Origin: Bacteroidota bacterium | Lineage (GTDB): Bacteria; Bacteroidota; Ignavibacteria; Tepidaquicellales; Tepidaquicellaceae | Direction of reading: 5' to 3' | Length of the DNA stretch: 42,846 nucleotides | Assembly (NCBI GenBank): GCA_018266895.1 | Contig: JAFDZQ010000058.1 | Span: forward strand, 1-42,846 | Shown: positions 9,782 through 17,630 of the stretch, piece by piece | How the letters are laid out: each line of letters starts with the position of its first letter | How positions within the stretch are numbered: position 1 is the first letter of the stretch | Made by a program: the position numbers and the translations under genes | The notes under the pieces: generated by a model | Told to the model about the DNA's origin: nothing | The model's database searches: none | The model's input: only the letters and a program-made list of their open reading frames with translations

Positions 9782-11074
9782 TCAGATATGAATGTTTAAT
9801 TTATCATTTGTAAAAGATTCGAGAATACCGTTTTTTGTAACCACATATATTTCATTTCCCGAAATAAAAGCCGAAATGATTTCCGACTGTCCTTCGTTCT
9901 TTCCGGAAGCGATAACGTAACTTTCCGCTTCCTGAAATCTGTTAAGATTGCAGAATATGATTTTGTTTTTCTGGGAAACGACTATTAAGTTTCTGCTTAT
10001 GCATTCTATCCTGTTCTCGTATTCATCTTCAAAATCAAAAACAGGAAGACCGCTTGATTTATAATATTTCCAGCCGTCGAGCGTTCCTATGAATATATTA
10101 TCGTCAAATCCTCCGATAGAATTTATATAATTGCTCTTTATTCCCGAAAAAGAAAATTTGCTGCTTAAGCGGGGAAGATCAAGATAATAAATCTCGCTTA
10201 AATGTGATGTAATAAAAAGTCTGTAATTAAGATAAAATATAAAGGAGCTTTCATCAGTCTTTAATCCGTGTTTATTGTCAGCGGAAATTTTTTCACCGGT
10301 CATACTGTCAATGTCATAGATCAGTACTTCCGAATCAAAAAGAGTATAAGCTGTGTTTCCTGCAATGCAGATCCTATCACTGACAAAATTATTCACTTTG
10401 AATCTGTATTCGCTCACTTCATTGTCTTTTCCCGTATCAATTATCTTCAACGCAGCCTGCCCGCTTATCCTGTTGTATTCCGTAAAAACAATACACTCAT
10501 TGCATCTGCCAAGATTGCTCCAGATGAAGGAATTATTTTCCGCGATATAAATTTCGCTTTTTGACTTTCCGTCTTCACTGATCCTGTAAATTTTTCTGAG
10601 CGAATTTATGTAAATTACATTGTTATAAACCAGTCCTGTCTTTTCGAAAGATTCATTCTCAAAAAAGATCTTATCCTTTACTTTCCCGGTAAATCTGTCG
10701 ATCAGATAAATATTGCCTTTTCCAGATGACAATATCACAAAGCGGTTGTTAACAAGTAACTTATTGAAGAATTCATCTTTTAGATTCAGACTGAATCTTT
10801 TCCTGAAACTGTTATCTATCCCTTCGGGGAATTTAATTCCGCTTTCATAAAAATAACTCAAATGAGGACTGCCGAGACCGAATGAATTAAACTTTGTTTT
10901 CAGAATTTTCTCTTCATAGCTTTCCTTTATCTCCGTTACTTCTATGGTATCCCCGGCTTTTTTCTTTTCCCCTTCGTCTTCAAATTCGATTACAATCCTG
11001 TCTTCCGGTTTTCCCGTTTTATTTTCTTTTTTGCCTTTCCCGTCATTAAATTCTATTATAATTCTTTCACTCAT
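9782..11074 (-). CDS. Cytosolic PQQ-like beta-propeller protein with twin N-terminal motif
   Basis: The 430-residue protein has no signal peptide or TM. The first 40 residues carry two near-identical short motifs, R-I-I-I-E-F-N-D (4-11) and R-I-V-I-E-F-E-D (26-33), each followed by a Lys/Gly-rich linker. They look like linear binding peptides or two small strands. From ~residue 70 the chain shows propeller-like repeats such as G-N-I-Y-L-I-D-R-F-T-G-K-V-K-D-K and N-V-I-Y-I-N-S, typical of PQQ/Kelch-type blades, without cofactor or catalytic residues that I recognise. The ATG is one base after the sua5 stop, so translation is probably coupled. I infer a cytosolic partner for the neighbouring membrane proteins; this is not shown by sequence alone. 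Confidence 0.7.
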   Translation of the reverse strand: MSERIIIEFNDGKGKKENKTGKPEDRIVIEFEDEGEKKKAGDTIEVTEIKESYEEKILKTKFNSFGLGSPHLSYFYESGIKFPEGIDNSFRKRFSLNLKDEFFNKLLVNNRFVILSSGKGNIYLIDRFTGKVKDKIFFENESFEKTGLVYNNVIYINSLRKIYRISEDGKSKSEIYIAENNSFIWSNLGRCNECIVFTEYNRISGQAALKIIDTGKDNEVSEYRFKVNNFVSDRICIAGNTAYTLFDSEVLIYDIDSMTGEKISADNKHGLKTDESSFIFYLNYRLFITSHLSEIYYLDLPRLSSKFSFSGIKSNYINSIGGFDDNIFIGTLDGWKYYKSSGLPVFDFEDEYENRIECISRNLIVVSQKNKIIFCNLNRFQEAESYVIASGKNEGQSEIISAFISGNEIYVVTKNGILESFTNDKLNIHI

Positions 11075-11075
11075 T

Positions 11076-12026
11076 TTATTCTGTAATGCAGATTTTACCT
11101 TTTATGATTTTTATTTTTCCGGAACTTGCTCTTTCAAGCCTGTCGTTAATTGCTGCACCGATTCCTTCACCGTCTGTCATTTCGGCTATTATCATATCTG
11201 GTTTCATTTCATCGAGTCTCCTCATTTCAGAAAACAGGTTCAGTGCCGTATCCTTTTTGTCTGCAAACTTCGTCATATCAAGAACAGCTGCTTTGTCCGA
11301 AACGATCTTTATCTTCTCAATCTCATCTTTATTTTCGGCAATATACAAAGGAGTAATCGGCGCATAGTGTATCTTCAGAAGTCCGGGTGAAATAATTTTC
11401 CCGTGTTTTGGAAGATTTATTTTTCCGGTGACTTTCTCAATTTCCTCTTTCGTTACGTAACCGTGACGAAGAATGCAGATCTCATTGTCAAGAAAACTTA
11501 CGACGGTGGATTCTATTCCGACGCTGCATTTACCTCCGTCAAGAATAAAGCTGATCTTCCCTTCAAGCTCCTTCATCACTTCTTCAGCAGTCGTCGGCGA
11601 GATTTTTCCTGACCTGTTTGCTGACGGAGCAGCAACAGGGACGCCCGCTGATTTAATTACTTCAAGGAACATTTCATGAGAAGGAATCCTCAGCCCTACG
11701 CTGTCGTTTCCCGAAGTCACTATGTCAGGAATAATACTTTTTTTCTTTACTACATAAGTGATCGGTCCGGGAGAAAATCTCTCGGCAAGCATATAAACTT
11801 CGTCAGGAATAACCTTTCCGTATTTCTCAAATTCATTTATATCCGGAACGTGCACTATCAGAGGATTGAATACAGGTCTTTCCTTTGTTTCAAAGATCTT
11901 CAAAACGGCATTTTCGTTCAGTGCATTTGCCCCGAGTCCGTAAACAGTTTCAGTAGGAAGCGCAACAATGTTTCCTTCTGAGATCTCTTTTACAGCCGCA
12001 GCAATATCTTTAATGATCCTTGTCAT
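11076..12026 (-). CDS. tsaC: L-threonylcarbamoyladenylate synthase, Sua5 type
   Basis: The enzyme makes threonylcarbamoyl-AMP from Thr, bicarbonate and ATP, the first step of the t6A37 tRNA modification, in the cytosol. The YrdC domain (~8-190) shows P-T-E-T-V-Y-G-L-G (24-32), K-E-R-P-V-F-N-P-L (48-56), G-P-I-T-Y-V, and S-A-N-R-S-G (135-140). The S-P-G-L-L-K-I-H-Y-A-P linker (~213-223) and a C-terminal domain to residue 316 identify the long Sua5 form rather than the short TsaC form. It lies within a minus-strand run of envelope genes, 33 bases downstream of a small membrane protein gene and one base ahead of the propeller gene. It may simply share their promoter. Confidence 0.93.
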   Translation of the reverse strand: MTRIIKDIAAAVKEISEGNIVALPTETVYGLGANALNENAVLKIFETKERPVFNPLIVHVPDINEFEKYGKVIPDEVYMLAERFSPGPITYVVKKKSIIPDIVTSGNDSVGLRIPSHEMFLEVIKSAGVPVAAPSANRSGKISPTTAEEVMKELEGKISFILDGGKCSVGIESTVVSFLDNEICILRHGYVTKEEIEKVTGKINLPKHGKIISPGLLKIHYAPITPLYIAENKDEIEKIKIVSDKAAVLDMTKFADKKDTALNLFSEMRRLDEMKPDMIIAEMTDGEGIGAAINDRLERASSGKIKIIKGKICITE

Positions 12027-12059
12027 TCCTGATTAATTTCCTGTGTCCTGTTAATCAGT

Positions 12060-12524
12060 TCAAACATAATTTTTCGTTAAAATTTTCTCTTCAAGTTTCC
12101 TTACCCTGTTTCTGAGTTCAGAACCTCTGTAAACAAGATGAAAAATCACTGCGAAAGAAAGGATAAGAAATGAAAGGAATACCAGACATATCCGGAATGC
12201 TGTGTTAAACATTGCAATCAGCGGATTGTAAAATGTCTTTTCCAGCAAAAATGTTTTTTCTTTTATATATTTGCTTTCATCAATTTTATCCTGAGAAAAA
12301 AAATTCTTGATCTTCTCGATCTGCAGTTCTATCTGCTTAGACTTGTAAACGAGATCATCTATCTTATCATCCGCAGTCTGAAAATAGCTTTTTTTAAATC
12401 CTGCAGCTTCCATTGTCCGCTGAGAAACACCGTTAAACAACGGTTCGGTCAGAGACGAACCGAGCAATGCAGTTAAAAACATCAGCCCGCTCAGCGAGTA
12501 CAGAAAAATATATATGATCTTCAT
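12060..12524 (-). CDS. Two-TM protein with a coiled-coil periplasmic loop, function unknown
   Basis: This is a 154-residue protein with hydrophobic segments at ~4-23 and ~111-131. Between them lies a charged stretch (~52-95) with heptad-like spacing of I, L and V among K, E and D, suggesting a coiled coil. A short basic/acidic C-terminal helix follows. The first segment could serve as an uncleaved signal anchor. I do not recognise the family. It is the first gene of the minus-strand run that continues into sua5 and the envelope genes, with ATG at 12524 and about 490 bases of AT-rich DNA upstream. Confidence 0.65.
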   Translation of the reverse strand: MKIIYIFLYSLSGLMFLTALLGSSLTEPLFNGVSQRTMEAAGFKKSYFQTADDKIDDLVYKSKQIELQIEKIKNFFSQDKIDESKYIKEKTFLLEKTFYNPLIAMFNTAFRICLVFLSFLILSFAVIFHLVYRGSELRNRVRKLEEKILTKNYV

Positions 12525-12624
12525 TGATTAAAATAACCTTTCTCTTAAAAAAAATATATGTGATAAGTAATGTTTTTATATTAAAAATTATCAGTGCTGA
12601 ATAATAACATAATGCGTACCGGTC

Positions 12625-12640
12625 ATCACATCCGTTCAAA
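12625..12640 (+). repeat. ATCACATCCGTNCAAA element, copy 1
   Basis: The sequence ATCACATCCGTTCAAA lies in intergenic DNA. It matches two other intergenic copies (42172-42187 and 42708-42723) at every position except base 12. All three have the same plus-strand orientation. Function unknown. Confidence 0.5.
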
Positions 12641-12758
12641 TTTTATTTTTTATATACATGATTTTTTATTAAATATAAAAATTCATTGACTGGTTTTGAA
12701 TTTTAATTCTAAACCCCGCCCTGACAGCTTTCGGAGTCCTTCTGAAAACTTATGAATA

Positions 12759-12835
12759 AACACAGAGAGAGGCAGAGACACAGAAGGAAAACGGGTATAT
12801 AAACCAATTTCTCAGTGGCACTGTGACTTTGTGTT
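12759..12835. repeat. CACAGAG-type imperfect inverted repeat
   Basis: The left arm (AACACAGAGAGAGGCAGAGA and following, 12759-12785) is opposed by a right arm whose reverse complement begins AACACAAAGTCACAGTGCCA (12810-12835). Purine-rich CACAGAG/CTCTGTG elements of this style recur in the intergenic DNA of many environmental bacteria. The spacer is ~24 bases. It could form a long imperfect hairpin on either strand. Confidence 0.5.
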
Positions 12836-12851
12836 GAAAGAAGTTTAATAC

Positions 12852-12904
12852 TTTTGAGACACACTAAATTGACGGTGCAAGCTTATCAATAGTTTTGAGA
12901 CACT
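12852..12904 (+). repeat. Pair of TTTTGAGACAC direct repeats
   Basis: TTTTGAGACAC occurs at 12852-12862 and 12893-12903, 41 bases start to start, in the same orientation and upstream of radA. It could be a remnant of an insertion element end or a spaced binding site. No ORF is associated with it. Confidence 0.4.
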
Positions 12905-13011
12905 CTCTTTAAAGGGGAGGGTTTACAACATTGGCTAATTAATGTCTTAAATTAATTTCTCCCCTTTTATAGTTTTTGCGTTTACTTATATTTATACAAT
13001 TTATAAGTGTG

Positions 13012-14376
13012 ATGTCAAAAGTCAAAACAAAATATGTTTGTCAGAACTGCGGTTATTCAACGCTCAGGTGGAGCGGTAAATGCCCTGAATGTGATACCTG
13101 GAGTTCGCTTGTTGAAGAAATCGTTTCAACCGGCAAAAAAAAATCTTCCGGTAACGGAATGCTCCGGGTAAATGAAGGCAGTTATAAATTAATTTCCGAA
13201 ATATCTTCAGTCAATGAATCAAGAACACAGACTCATATTTCGGAACTCGACCGTGTTCTCGGAGGCGGAATAGTCGGAGGTTCGGTAATTCTGATCGGAG
13301 GCGATCCCGGAATCGGCAAGTCCACACTTATGCTTCAGCTGGCAGAACAAATAAAAGATAAAAAAATTCTTTATATAAGCGGTGAAGAATCTGCCAGTCA
13401 GATAAAACTCCGCGCTGACAGGCTTAACTATCATCTTGGTAACTTTTACATATTATCTGAGACGAATATGGAGATCATTGAAGCTGTCATAGAAAAAGAA
13501 TCGCCGGATATTGTTGTTGTCGATTCAATTCAGACGGTTTACCGGCCTGAGATTGAAAGCGCTCCGGGTACAGTATCTCAGCTCAGGGAATCTGCAGCTC
13601 TGCTGATGTTTATAGCAAAGAAGAAAAATGTTTCCGTCTTTATAGTCGGACATATTACAAAGGACGGTATGATAGCCGGACCGAAAGTACTTGAGCATAT
13701 GGTGGATGTCGTTCTGCAGTTCGAAGGCGAAAGAACTCATTCATACAGGATTCTGCGCGGAATAAAGAACCGTTTCGGTTCAACAAATGAGATAGGCATA
13801 TTTGAAATGACTGATATGGGTCTGAAAGAGGTCCTCAATCCGAGTGAAGTATTTCTTTCACAGAGAAATTACGGAGCTTCCGGCTGCGTGATCTCAGCTT
13901 CAATTGAAGGAACAAGACCTATTCTTATAGAAGTGCAGGCGCTGGTAACTTCCTCTAACTTCGGCATTCCGCAGAGAACTTCAATGGGATTTGATTATAA
14001 AAAACTCAGCATAATAATAGCTGTCATAGAAAAAAAACTCGGCATAGTCTTAAGCAAATCAGATATATTTATAAATATTGCCGGAGGAATAAAAATTGAC
14101 GAACCGGCAATTGATCTTGCAGTTGCAATGAGCATTTATTCTTCCTTCAGGGACATTCCTCTGGATTCTGAGACTGTCATACTCGGCGAGATCGGACTTT
14201 CCGGAGAGATAAGGACTATCTCATATATTGACAGAAGGATTACGGAAGCAGCAAAACTGGGATTTAAGAGAATTATTGTTCCTAAGGGTAATCTGAAAAA
14301 CCTCAATAATAAAAAATATAAATCCGAAGTTACGGGAGTAGAAAAAATACGAGAAGCCGTTGAAAAGCTGATTTGA
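13012..14376 (+). CDS. radA: DNA repair protein RadA (Sms)
   Basis: RadA is a RecA-related ATPase that drives branch migration of recombination intermediates. A zinc finger (C10-x2-C13...C24-x2-C27) opens the protein. A Walker A G-G-D-P-G-I-G-K-S-T lies at 96-105, the Walker B I-V-V-V-D near 167-171, and the diagnostic K-N-R-F-G at 252-256. A Lon-protease-like C-terminal domain completes 454 residues, the usual length. I chose ATG 13012 because it places M-S-K directly before the zinc finger; an in-frame TTG at 12976 would add 12 hydrophobic residues not seen in the family. It converges with the GntR gene. Confidence 0.95.
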   Translation: MSKVKTKYVCQNCGYSTLRWSGKCPECDTWSSLVEEIVSTGKKKSSGNGMLRVNEGSYKLISEISSVNESRTQTHISELDRVLGGGIVGGSVILIGGDPGIGKSTLMLQLAEQIKDKKILYISGEESASQIKLRADRLNYHLGNFYILSETNMEIIEAVIEKESPDIVVVDSIQTVYRPEIESAPGTVSQLRESAALLMFIAKKKNVSVFIVGHITKDGMIAGPKVLEHMVDVVLQFEGERTHSYRILRGIKNRFGSTNEIGIFEMTDMGLKEVLNPSEVFLSQRNYGASGCVISASIEGTRPILIEVQALVTSSNFGIPQRTSMGFDYKKLSIIIAVIEKKLGIVLSKSDIFINIAGGIKIDEPAIDLAVAMSIYSSFRDIPLDSETVILGEIGLSGEIRTISYIDRRITEAAKLGFKRIIVPKGNLKNLNNKKYKSEVTGVEKIREAVEKLI

Positions 14377-14400
14377 AAATTATCATACAGTTCAAGTCAG

Positions 14401-14422
14401 CGTAAAAAAAATTTTTTGTACG
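14401..14422. terminator. Low-GC A/T-tract hairpin between convergent radA and the GntR gene
   Basis: CGTA (14401-14404) pairs with TACG (14419-14422) around an A7-T6-like core, giving a short AT-rich hairpin with A/T tracts that could act in both directions. It lies in the 55-base gap between two convergent stops. It is weak on its own and called mainly by position. Confidence 0.3.
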
Positions 14423-14431
14423 GGAAATTTA

Positions 14432-15064
14432 TTATTGTGTGATTTTGATATTTATAAAGTCTTTTGTCAGTTTTTTTACATAATCCATCCAGACAGAGAC
14501 AGCTTCTTCTGTCTTCTTTTGCTTGCATAAGCCGAGAAATTTTTTATGCGGTGTAAGGTCATAAGTTTTTTGATGCTTCATATCATAAAGATCGTTCAGA
14601 ATCCTGATATTGTGCATATAGAGGTCATCCATTAGCGCAAGCATGAATTTTAAAGTGCTCGGACCGTAAATTGTTTTCGCAAAATCCCAGAGTAAATATC
14701 CCATCTTGTTCAGATCCCTGCAGTTTTCTATTTGTCCGATAATTTTATTTGCTTTTTTATAGGTAGACTGCCGGTATCTCGGAATTGCATTACGGAGAAG
14801 TTCCGGCGAGATGAAAAGATAAATTTTTGAAATTTCATGGATATACTCGAGTGAGATTCTTTTTACAAAACTTCCCTTGTTCGGCAACATTTCAAGATAA
14901 CCTTCGCTGTGAAGGATTCTCAATGCCTCTCTCACGGGAACCCTGCTTATATTGAAGAACTGCGCGAGCTTTGTTTCCTTAAGATGATCTCCCGGTTTAA
15001 AATTTCCTAAGATTATTTCTTTTCTGATGTAAGCGGCAATTTTATTGACAATTGTATCTTTCAT
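14432..15064 (-). CDS. GntR-family transcriptional regulator (FadR/FCD type)
   Basis: This is a 210-residue cytosolic regulator. Residues 1-70 form a winged helix-turn-helix with the GntR signature I-I-L-G-N-F-K-P-G-D-H-L-K-E and S-R-V-P-V-R-E-A-L-R-I-L, followed by the wing G-Y-L-E-M-L-P-N-K-G-S-F-V. The remaining ~130 residues are all-helical and fit the FCD effector domain of the FadR subgroup, though the usual metal-binding Asp/His set is not clearly complete. The effector is unknown. The imperfect palindrome TTTTAACCCTCTTTAGGTTT just upstream of the ATG (~15071-15090) could be an autoregulatory operator, which is inference only. The divergent neighbour is the choice-of-anchor-B gene, a possible but unproven target. 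Confidence 0.88.
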   Translation of the reverse strand: MKDTIVNKIAAYIRKEIILGNFKPGDHLKETKLAQFFNISRVPVREALRILHSEGYLEMLPNKGSFVKRISLEYIHEISKIYLFISPELLRNAIPRYRQSTYKKANKIIGQIENCRDLNKMGYLLWDFAKTIYGPSTLKFMLALMDDLYMHNIRILNDLYDMKHQKTYDLTPHKKFLGLCKQKKTEEAVSVWMDYVKKLTKDFINIKITQ

Positions 15065-15281
15065 AATAATTTTTAACCCTCTTTAGGTTTTAATTAATAG
15101 TTTCTTCCAGTCTGTGCAAAATAGCTGTTTAAAATTAAGTATCAAGGATATAAAAGGGAAACAATAAGAGCAGATCCATTTGAATTTCTGTTTCCGGGTT
15201 TAAGTACTTCAGGGATTTACGAAATCATTTATGTATCAATTTTTATTTTTAAATATTAACTTTATTCAATTAAAAAATTAT

Positions 15282-16637
15282 ATGAAAAATTTATTCACAA
15301 TCATAATTTTACTGATCACTTCCTGTTGCAGTTCGCAGAGTATCAGCAATATGACACTGCTCGGAAACAGGCATGAATTCTTTTCAGGAGGAACGCCTGC
15401 CGGATGGTATTACGCTTCCTGCTGGGGTTATGTCGCAGGCGGAAGAGAATACGCCATCATCGGTCATTATGCCGGCACGACTGTTTATGACATTACAAAT
15501 ACATCTGATATCATAAACAAAGGCACGATCCCTGGTCCCGGTTCTTACTATAATTACAGGGAAATGAAAACTTACTCGCATTATCTTTATATAGTTTCGG
15601 AAGGAGGTCAGGGAGTGCAGATAGTTGATCTGCAGTATCTTCCTGACTCGATTCATTTCGTCAAAAGCTTTGTCTTTCCCGGTTACACAAGGTCTCATTC
15701 GATTTCTCAGGAAGGAAGATATTTGTACTGTAACGGCGGAAATTATAATAACGGCGGAGTTTTCATACTGGATCTTCTCGATCCTGAAAATCCTGTTAAA
15801 CGCGGTCAGTGGGGCACAAGGTATATTCATGACTGCTTTATAAAAAATGATACAATTTACGGAGCTGCAATAAACAACGGATATCTTGTGATTCTTGATG
15901 CCCGCAATAAAGATTCTATAAAATTCATTCGTGAATTCACTTATCCGGGCGCAGTAACTCACAATGCATGGACGACTGAAAACAGGCAGTATCTCGTTAC
16001 TACTGATGAAGGCGGATCAAATCACGCTAAGCTCTGGGATATTACAAATATTTCTGCCCAGGTTCAGATTGCCGATCTCAGTCCTTATGACGGCGCTTCA
16101 ATGGTTCATAATGCCTATATAAAAGGTGACTCTCTCTATCTTGCGCATTACAGGGCAGGTGTCATTGTTTACAATATTCAGAATCCGGCAAACCCTGTCG
16201 AGGCCGGGCATTATGATACTTATCCGGGGGTCAACAGCACAGCTTATCAGGGATGCTGGAATGTTTATCCATTCCTTCCTTCGGGAAAAATAATTGCAAG
16301 CGACATAGCAACCGGGCTGTATGTCCTGAAATTAGGAAATGTTTCTTCGATAAACGGAAATGAAATCGCAGCTGAAAATTATAACCTTTCACAGAATTAT
16401 CCTAATCCTTTTAATCCGCTGACGACCATAACATACTATTTGCCTCAGCGGACTTTTGTAAAGCTCAGAGTTTCAGACGAACTCGGCAGGGAAGTGAAAA
16501 TCCTTGTGAATGAACAGCAAAACTCAGGAAGTTATTCCGCCGAATTTAAAAGCGATGATCTTCCGTCGGGGATTTATTACTATACTCTCACAGCCGGAAG
16601 TTTTGTAAAAACCAGGAAAATGACAGTTATAAAGTAA
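15282..16637 (+). CDS. T9SS-exported choice-of-anchor-B family protein (LVIVD repeats)
   Basis: The first ATG in the frame is at 15231, but ATG 15282 gives a normal signal peptide (M-K-N-L-F-T then a hydrophobic run ending C-C-S-S-Q-S), so 452 residues are proposed. The body has LVIVD-type propeller repeats such as V-Q-I-V-D-L and V-I-V-Y-N-I-Q-N-P-A-N-P-V-E, with S-C-W-G-Y and Y-A-I-I-G near the start. This matches the choice-of-anchor-B family. The last ~80 residues are a type A T9SS sorting domain (Q-N-Y-P-N-P-F-N-P, then S-G-I-Y-Y-Y-T-L, ending K-M-T-V-I-K). The protein is thus expected at the cell surface or secreted. Its ligand or activity is unknown. An inverted repeat follows it. Confidence 0.88.
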   Translation: MKNLFTIIILLITSCCSSQSISNMTLLGNRHEFFSGGTPAGWYYASCWGYVAGGREYAIIGHYAGTTVYDITNTSDIINKGTIPGPGSYYNYREMKTYSHYLYIVSEGGQGVQIVDLQYLPDSIHFVKSFVFPGYTRSHSISQEGRYLYCNGGNYNNGGVFILDLLDPENPVKRGQWGTRYIHDCFIKNDTIYGAAINNGYLVILDARNKDSIKFIREFTYPGAVTHNAWTTENRQYLVTTDEGGSNHAKLWDITNISAQVQIADLSPYDGASMVHNAYIKGDSLYLAHYRAGVIVYNIQNPANPVEAGHYDTYPGVNSTAYQGCWNVYPFLPSGKIIASDIATGLYVLKLGNVSSINGNEIAAENYNLSQNYPNPFNPLTTITYYLPQRTFVKLRVSDELGREVKILVNEQQNSGSYSAEFKSDDLPSGIYYYTLTAGSFVKTRKMTVIK

Positions 16638-16660
16638 ACATCAGCATTCTTAAAAATTTT

Positions 16661-16699
16661 TTTCTGCAGCTGAAATAATTATCTGCCCGGCTGCAGAAA
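16661..16699. terminator. Inverted repeat after the T9SS gene
   Basis: TTTCTGCAGC (16661-16670) and GCTGCAGAAA (16690-16699) are perfectly complementary 10-base arms around a 19-base loop, 24 bases after the stop. There is no T-run directly behind it on the plus strand, so a terminator or 3' stabilising hairpin is inferred from position. Confidence 0.4.
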
Positions 16700-16874
16700 G
16701 TTTCCGTTAAAATTAAACCGGCAATGGTTACCTTTTTTATGAGTCAATGCGATGAATTTTTAAAAATGAAATATGACATTCCTTCAGAACTGCAAAATGA
16801 TTAACTTCAGTAAATTCCGGATGTACTGAACTGAGTTTAAGAAACATCCCGAAAATAAATTAAAAAATTTGATT

Positions 16875-17513
16875 ATGTGTATTCTGAAATTTTCTTTGAT
16901 TATATTTCTCGCCGTGATTTTAAACAAAGATGTCATTTCACAGGAACTGCATCCCGGATTAACTGATCCGCGGAATATTTCTCCGGAATTAAAGCATCAG
17001 GGAAATATTGTTAAGGCATTTTTGTGGAATGAAAATCTGTCTGAAAATTACATTCTGTACTGTGAAACGGATGAGTATAATTCCGGCAGGGATCTGACGG
17101 AAGGAAAGAATAAAGAATTTTATATTTACTATTATGCCGTTCAGAACGGCGAAACAAAACTTATGTGGAAGATCAATGATTTCGTAAAAGATTGCGAGTT
17201 TGACCTTGAAACTCATTTCATTAACGAAGCTCTGACTGTTACCGATCTGGATGAAAACGGAGTAAATGAGATCTGGACAATGTACCGCTTCGGATGCAAA
17301 AGCGATGTTAGTCCCTGGCCCCTGAAACTTATAATGTACGAAGGCAGTGAAAAGTATGCGATCAGAGGAGAGACAAGAGATTATGCGCAAAGCTATAAGA
17401 AAGAGGAAGACAGCGAAAAGAAAATTGATAATAAGCTTAAGAAAGCCGACCGCAGAATTCTTGATTTTGCAGTAAATTTATGGAAAAGGTATAACATTCC
17501 GGTTTCAGAATAA
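16875..17513 (+). CDS. Exported protein of the M949_RS01915 (surface polysaccharide) family
   Basis: The protein has 212 residues from ATG 16875; an in-frame TTG at 16869 would add two residues. An N-terminal signal peptide ends near V-I-S-Q-E. The mature part carries the pattern I recall for this family: a V-T-D-L-D-E-N-G-V-N-E-I-W-T-M-Y block, then G-C-K-S-D-V-S-P, then L-I-M-Y-E-G-S-E-K-Y-A-I-R-G. The D-L-D-x-N-G-x-x-E core looks like a Ca-binding FG-GAP/EF-hand-like loop. The family name comes from a Riemerella gene linked to surface polysaccharide; the biochemical activity is not known. It stands alone, with ~235 bases in front and ~115 behind. Confidence 0.75.
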   Translation: MCILKFSLIIFLAVILNKDVISQELHPGLTDPRNISPELKHQGNIVKAFLWNENLSENYILYCETDEYNSGRDLTEGKNKEFYIYYYAVQNGETKLMWKINDFVKDCEFDLETHFINEALTVTDLDENGVNEIWTMYRFGCKSDVSPWPLKLIMYEGSEKYAIRGETRDYAQSYKKEEDSEKKIDNKLKKADRRILDFAVNLWKRYNIPVSE

Positions 17514-17630
17514 CATTTCATTAATATTTATTCATACCTTTTTATAAAAACCGTTTATGGCTATATTTAAACTGCTAAAATTTATAAATCGTCTTAATCA
17601 TTTCATTTTAAATCATTTCAATACAGATCT

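Larger units (their letters stand above)
12525..13011. other. Gene-free divergent region with repeat debris between the two-TM gene and radA
   Basis: These 487 bases separate divergent genes. No credible ORF is present. The left third is extremely AT-rich and should hold the promoter of the minus-strand run. The rest contains one copy of the ATCACATCCGTNCAAA element, a CACAGAG-type imperfect inverted repeat, a pair of TTTTGAGACAC direct repeats, and AAAGGGGAG (12911-12919) opposed by CTCCCCTTT (12959-12967). It looks like an accumulation site for small repeats or decayed mobile ends. Confidence 0.6.

Noticed and set aside
12976..13011. TTG start that would extend RadA by 12 residues
   Set aside because: The added residues are hydrophobic and lie before the normal M-x-K...zinc finger start of RadA; ATG 13012 fits the family.
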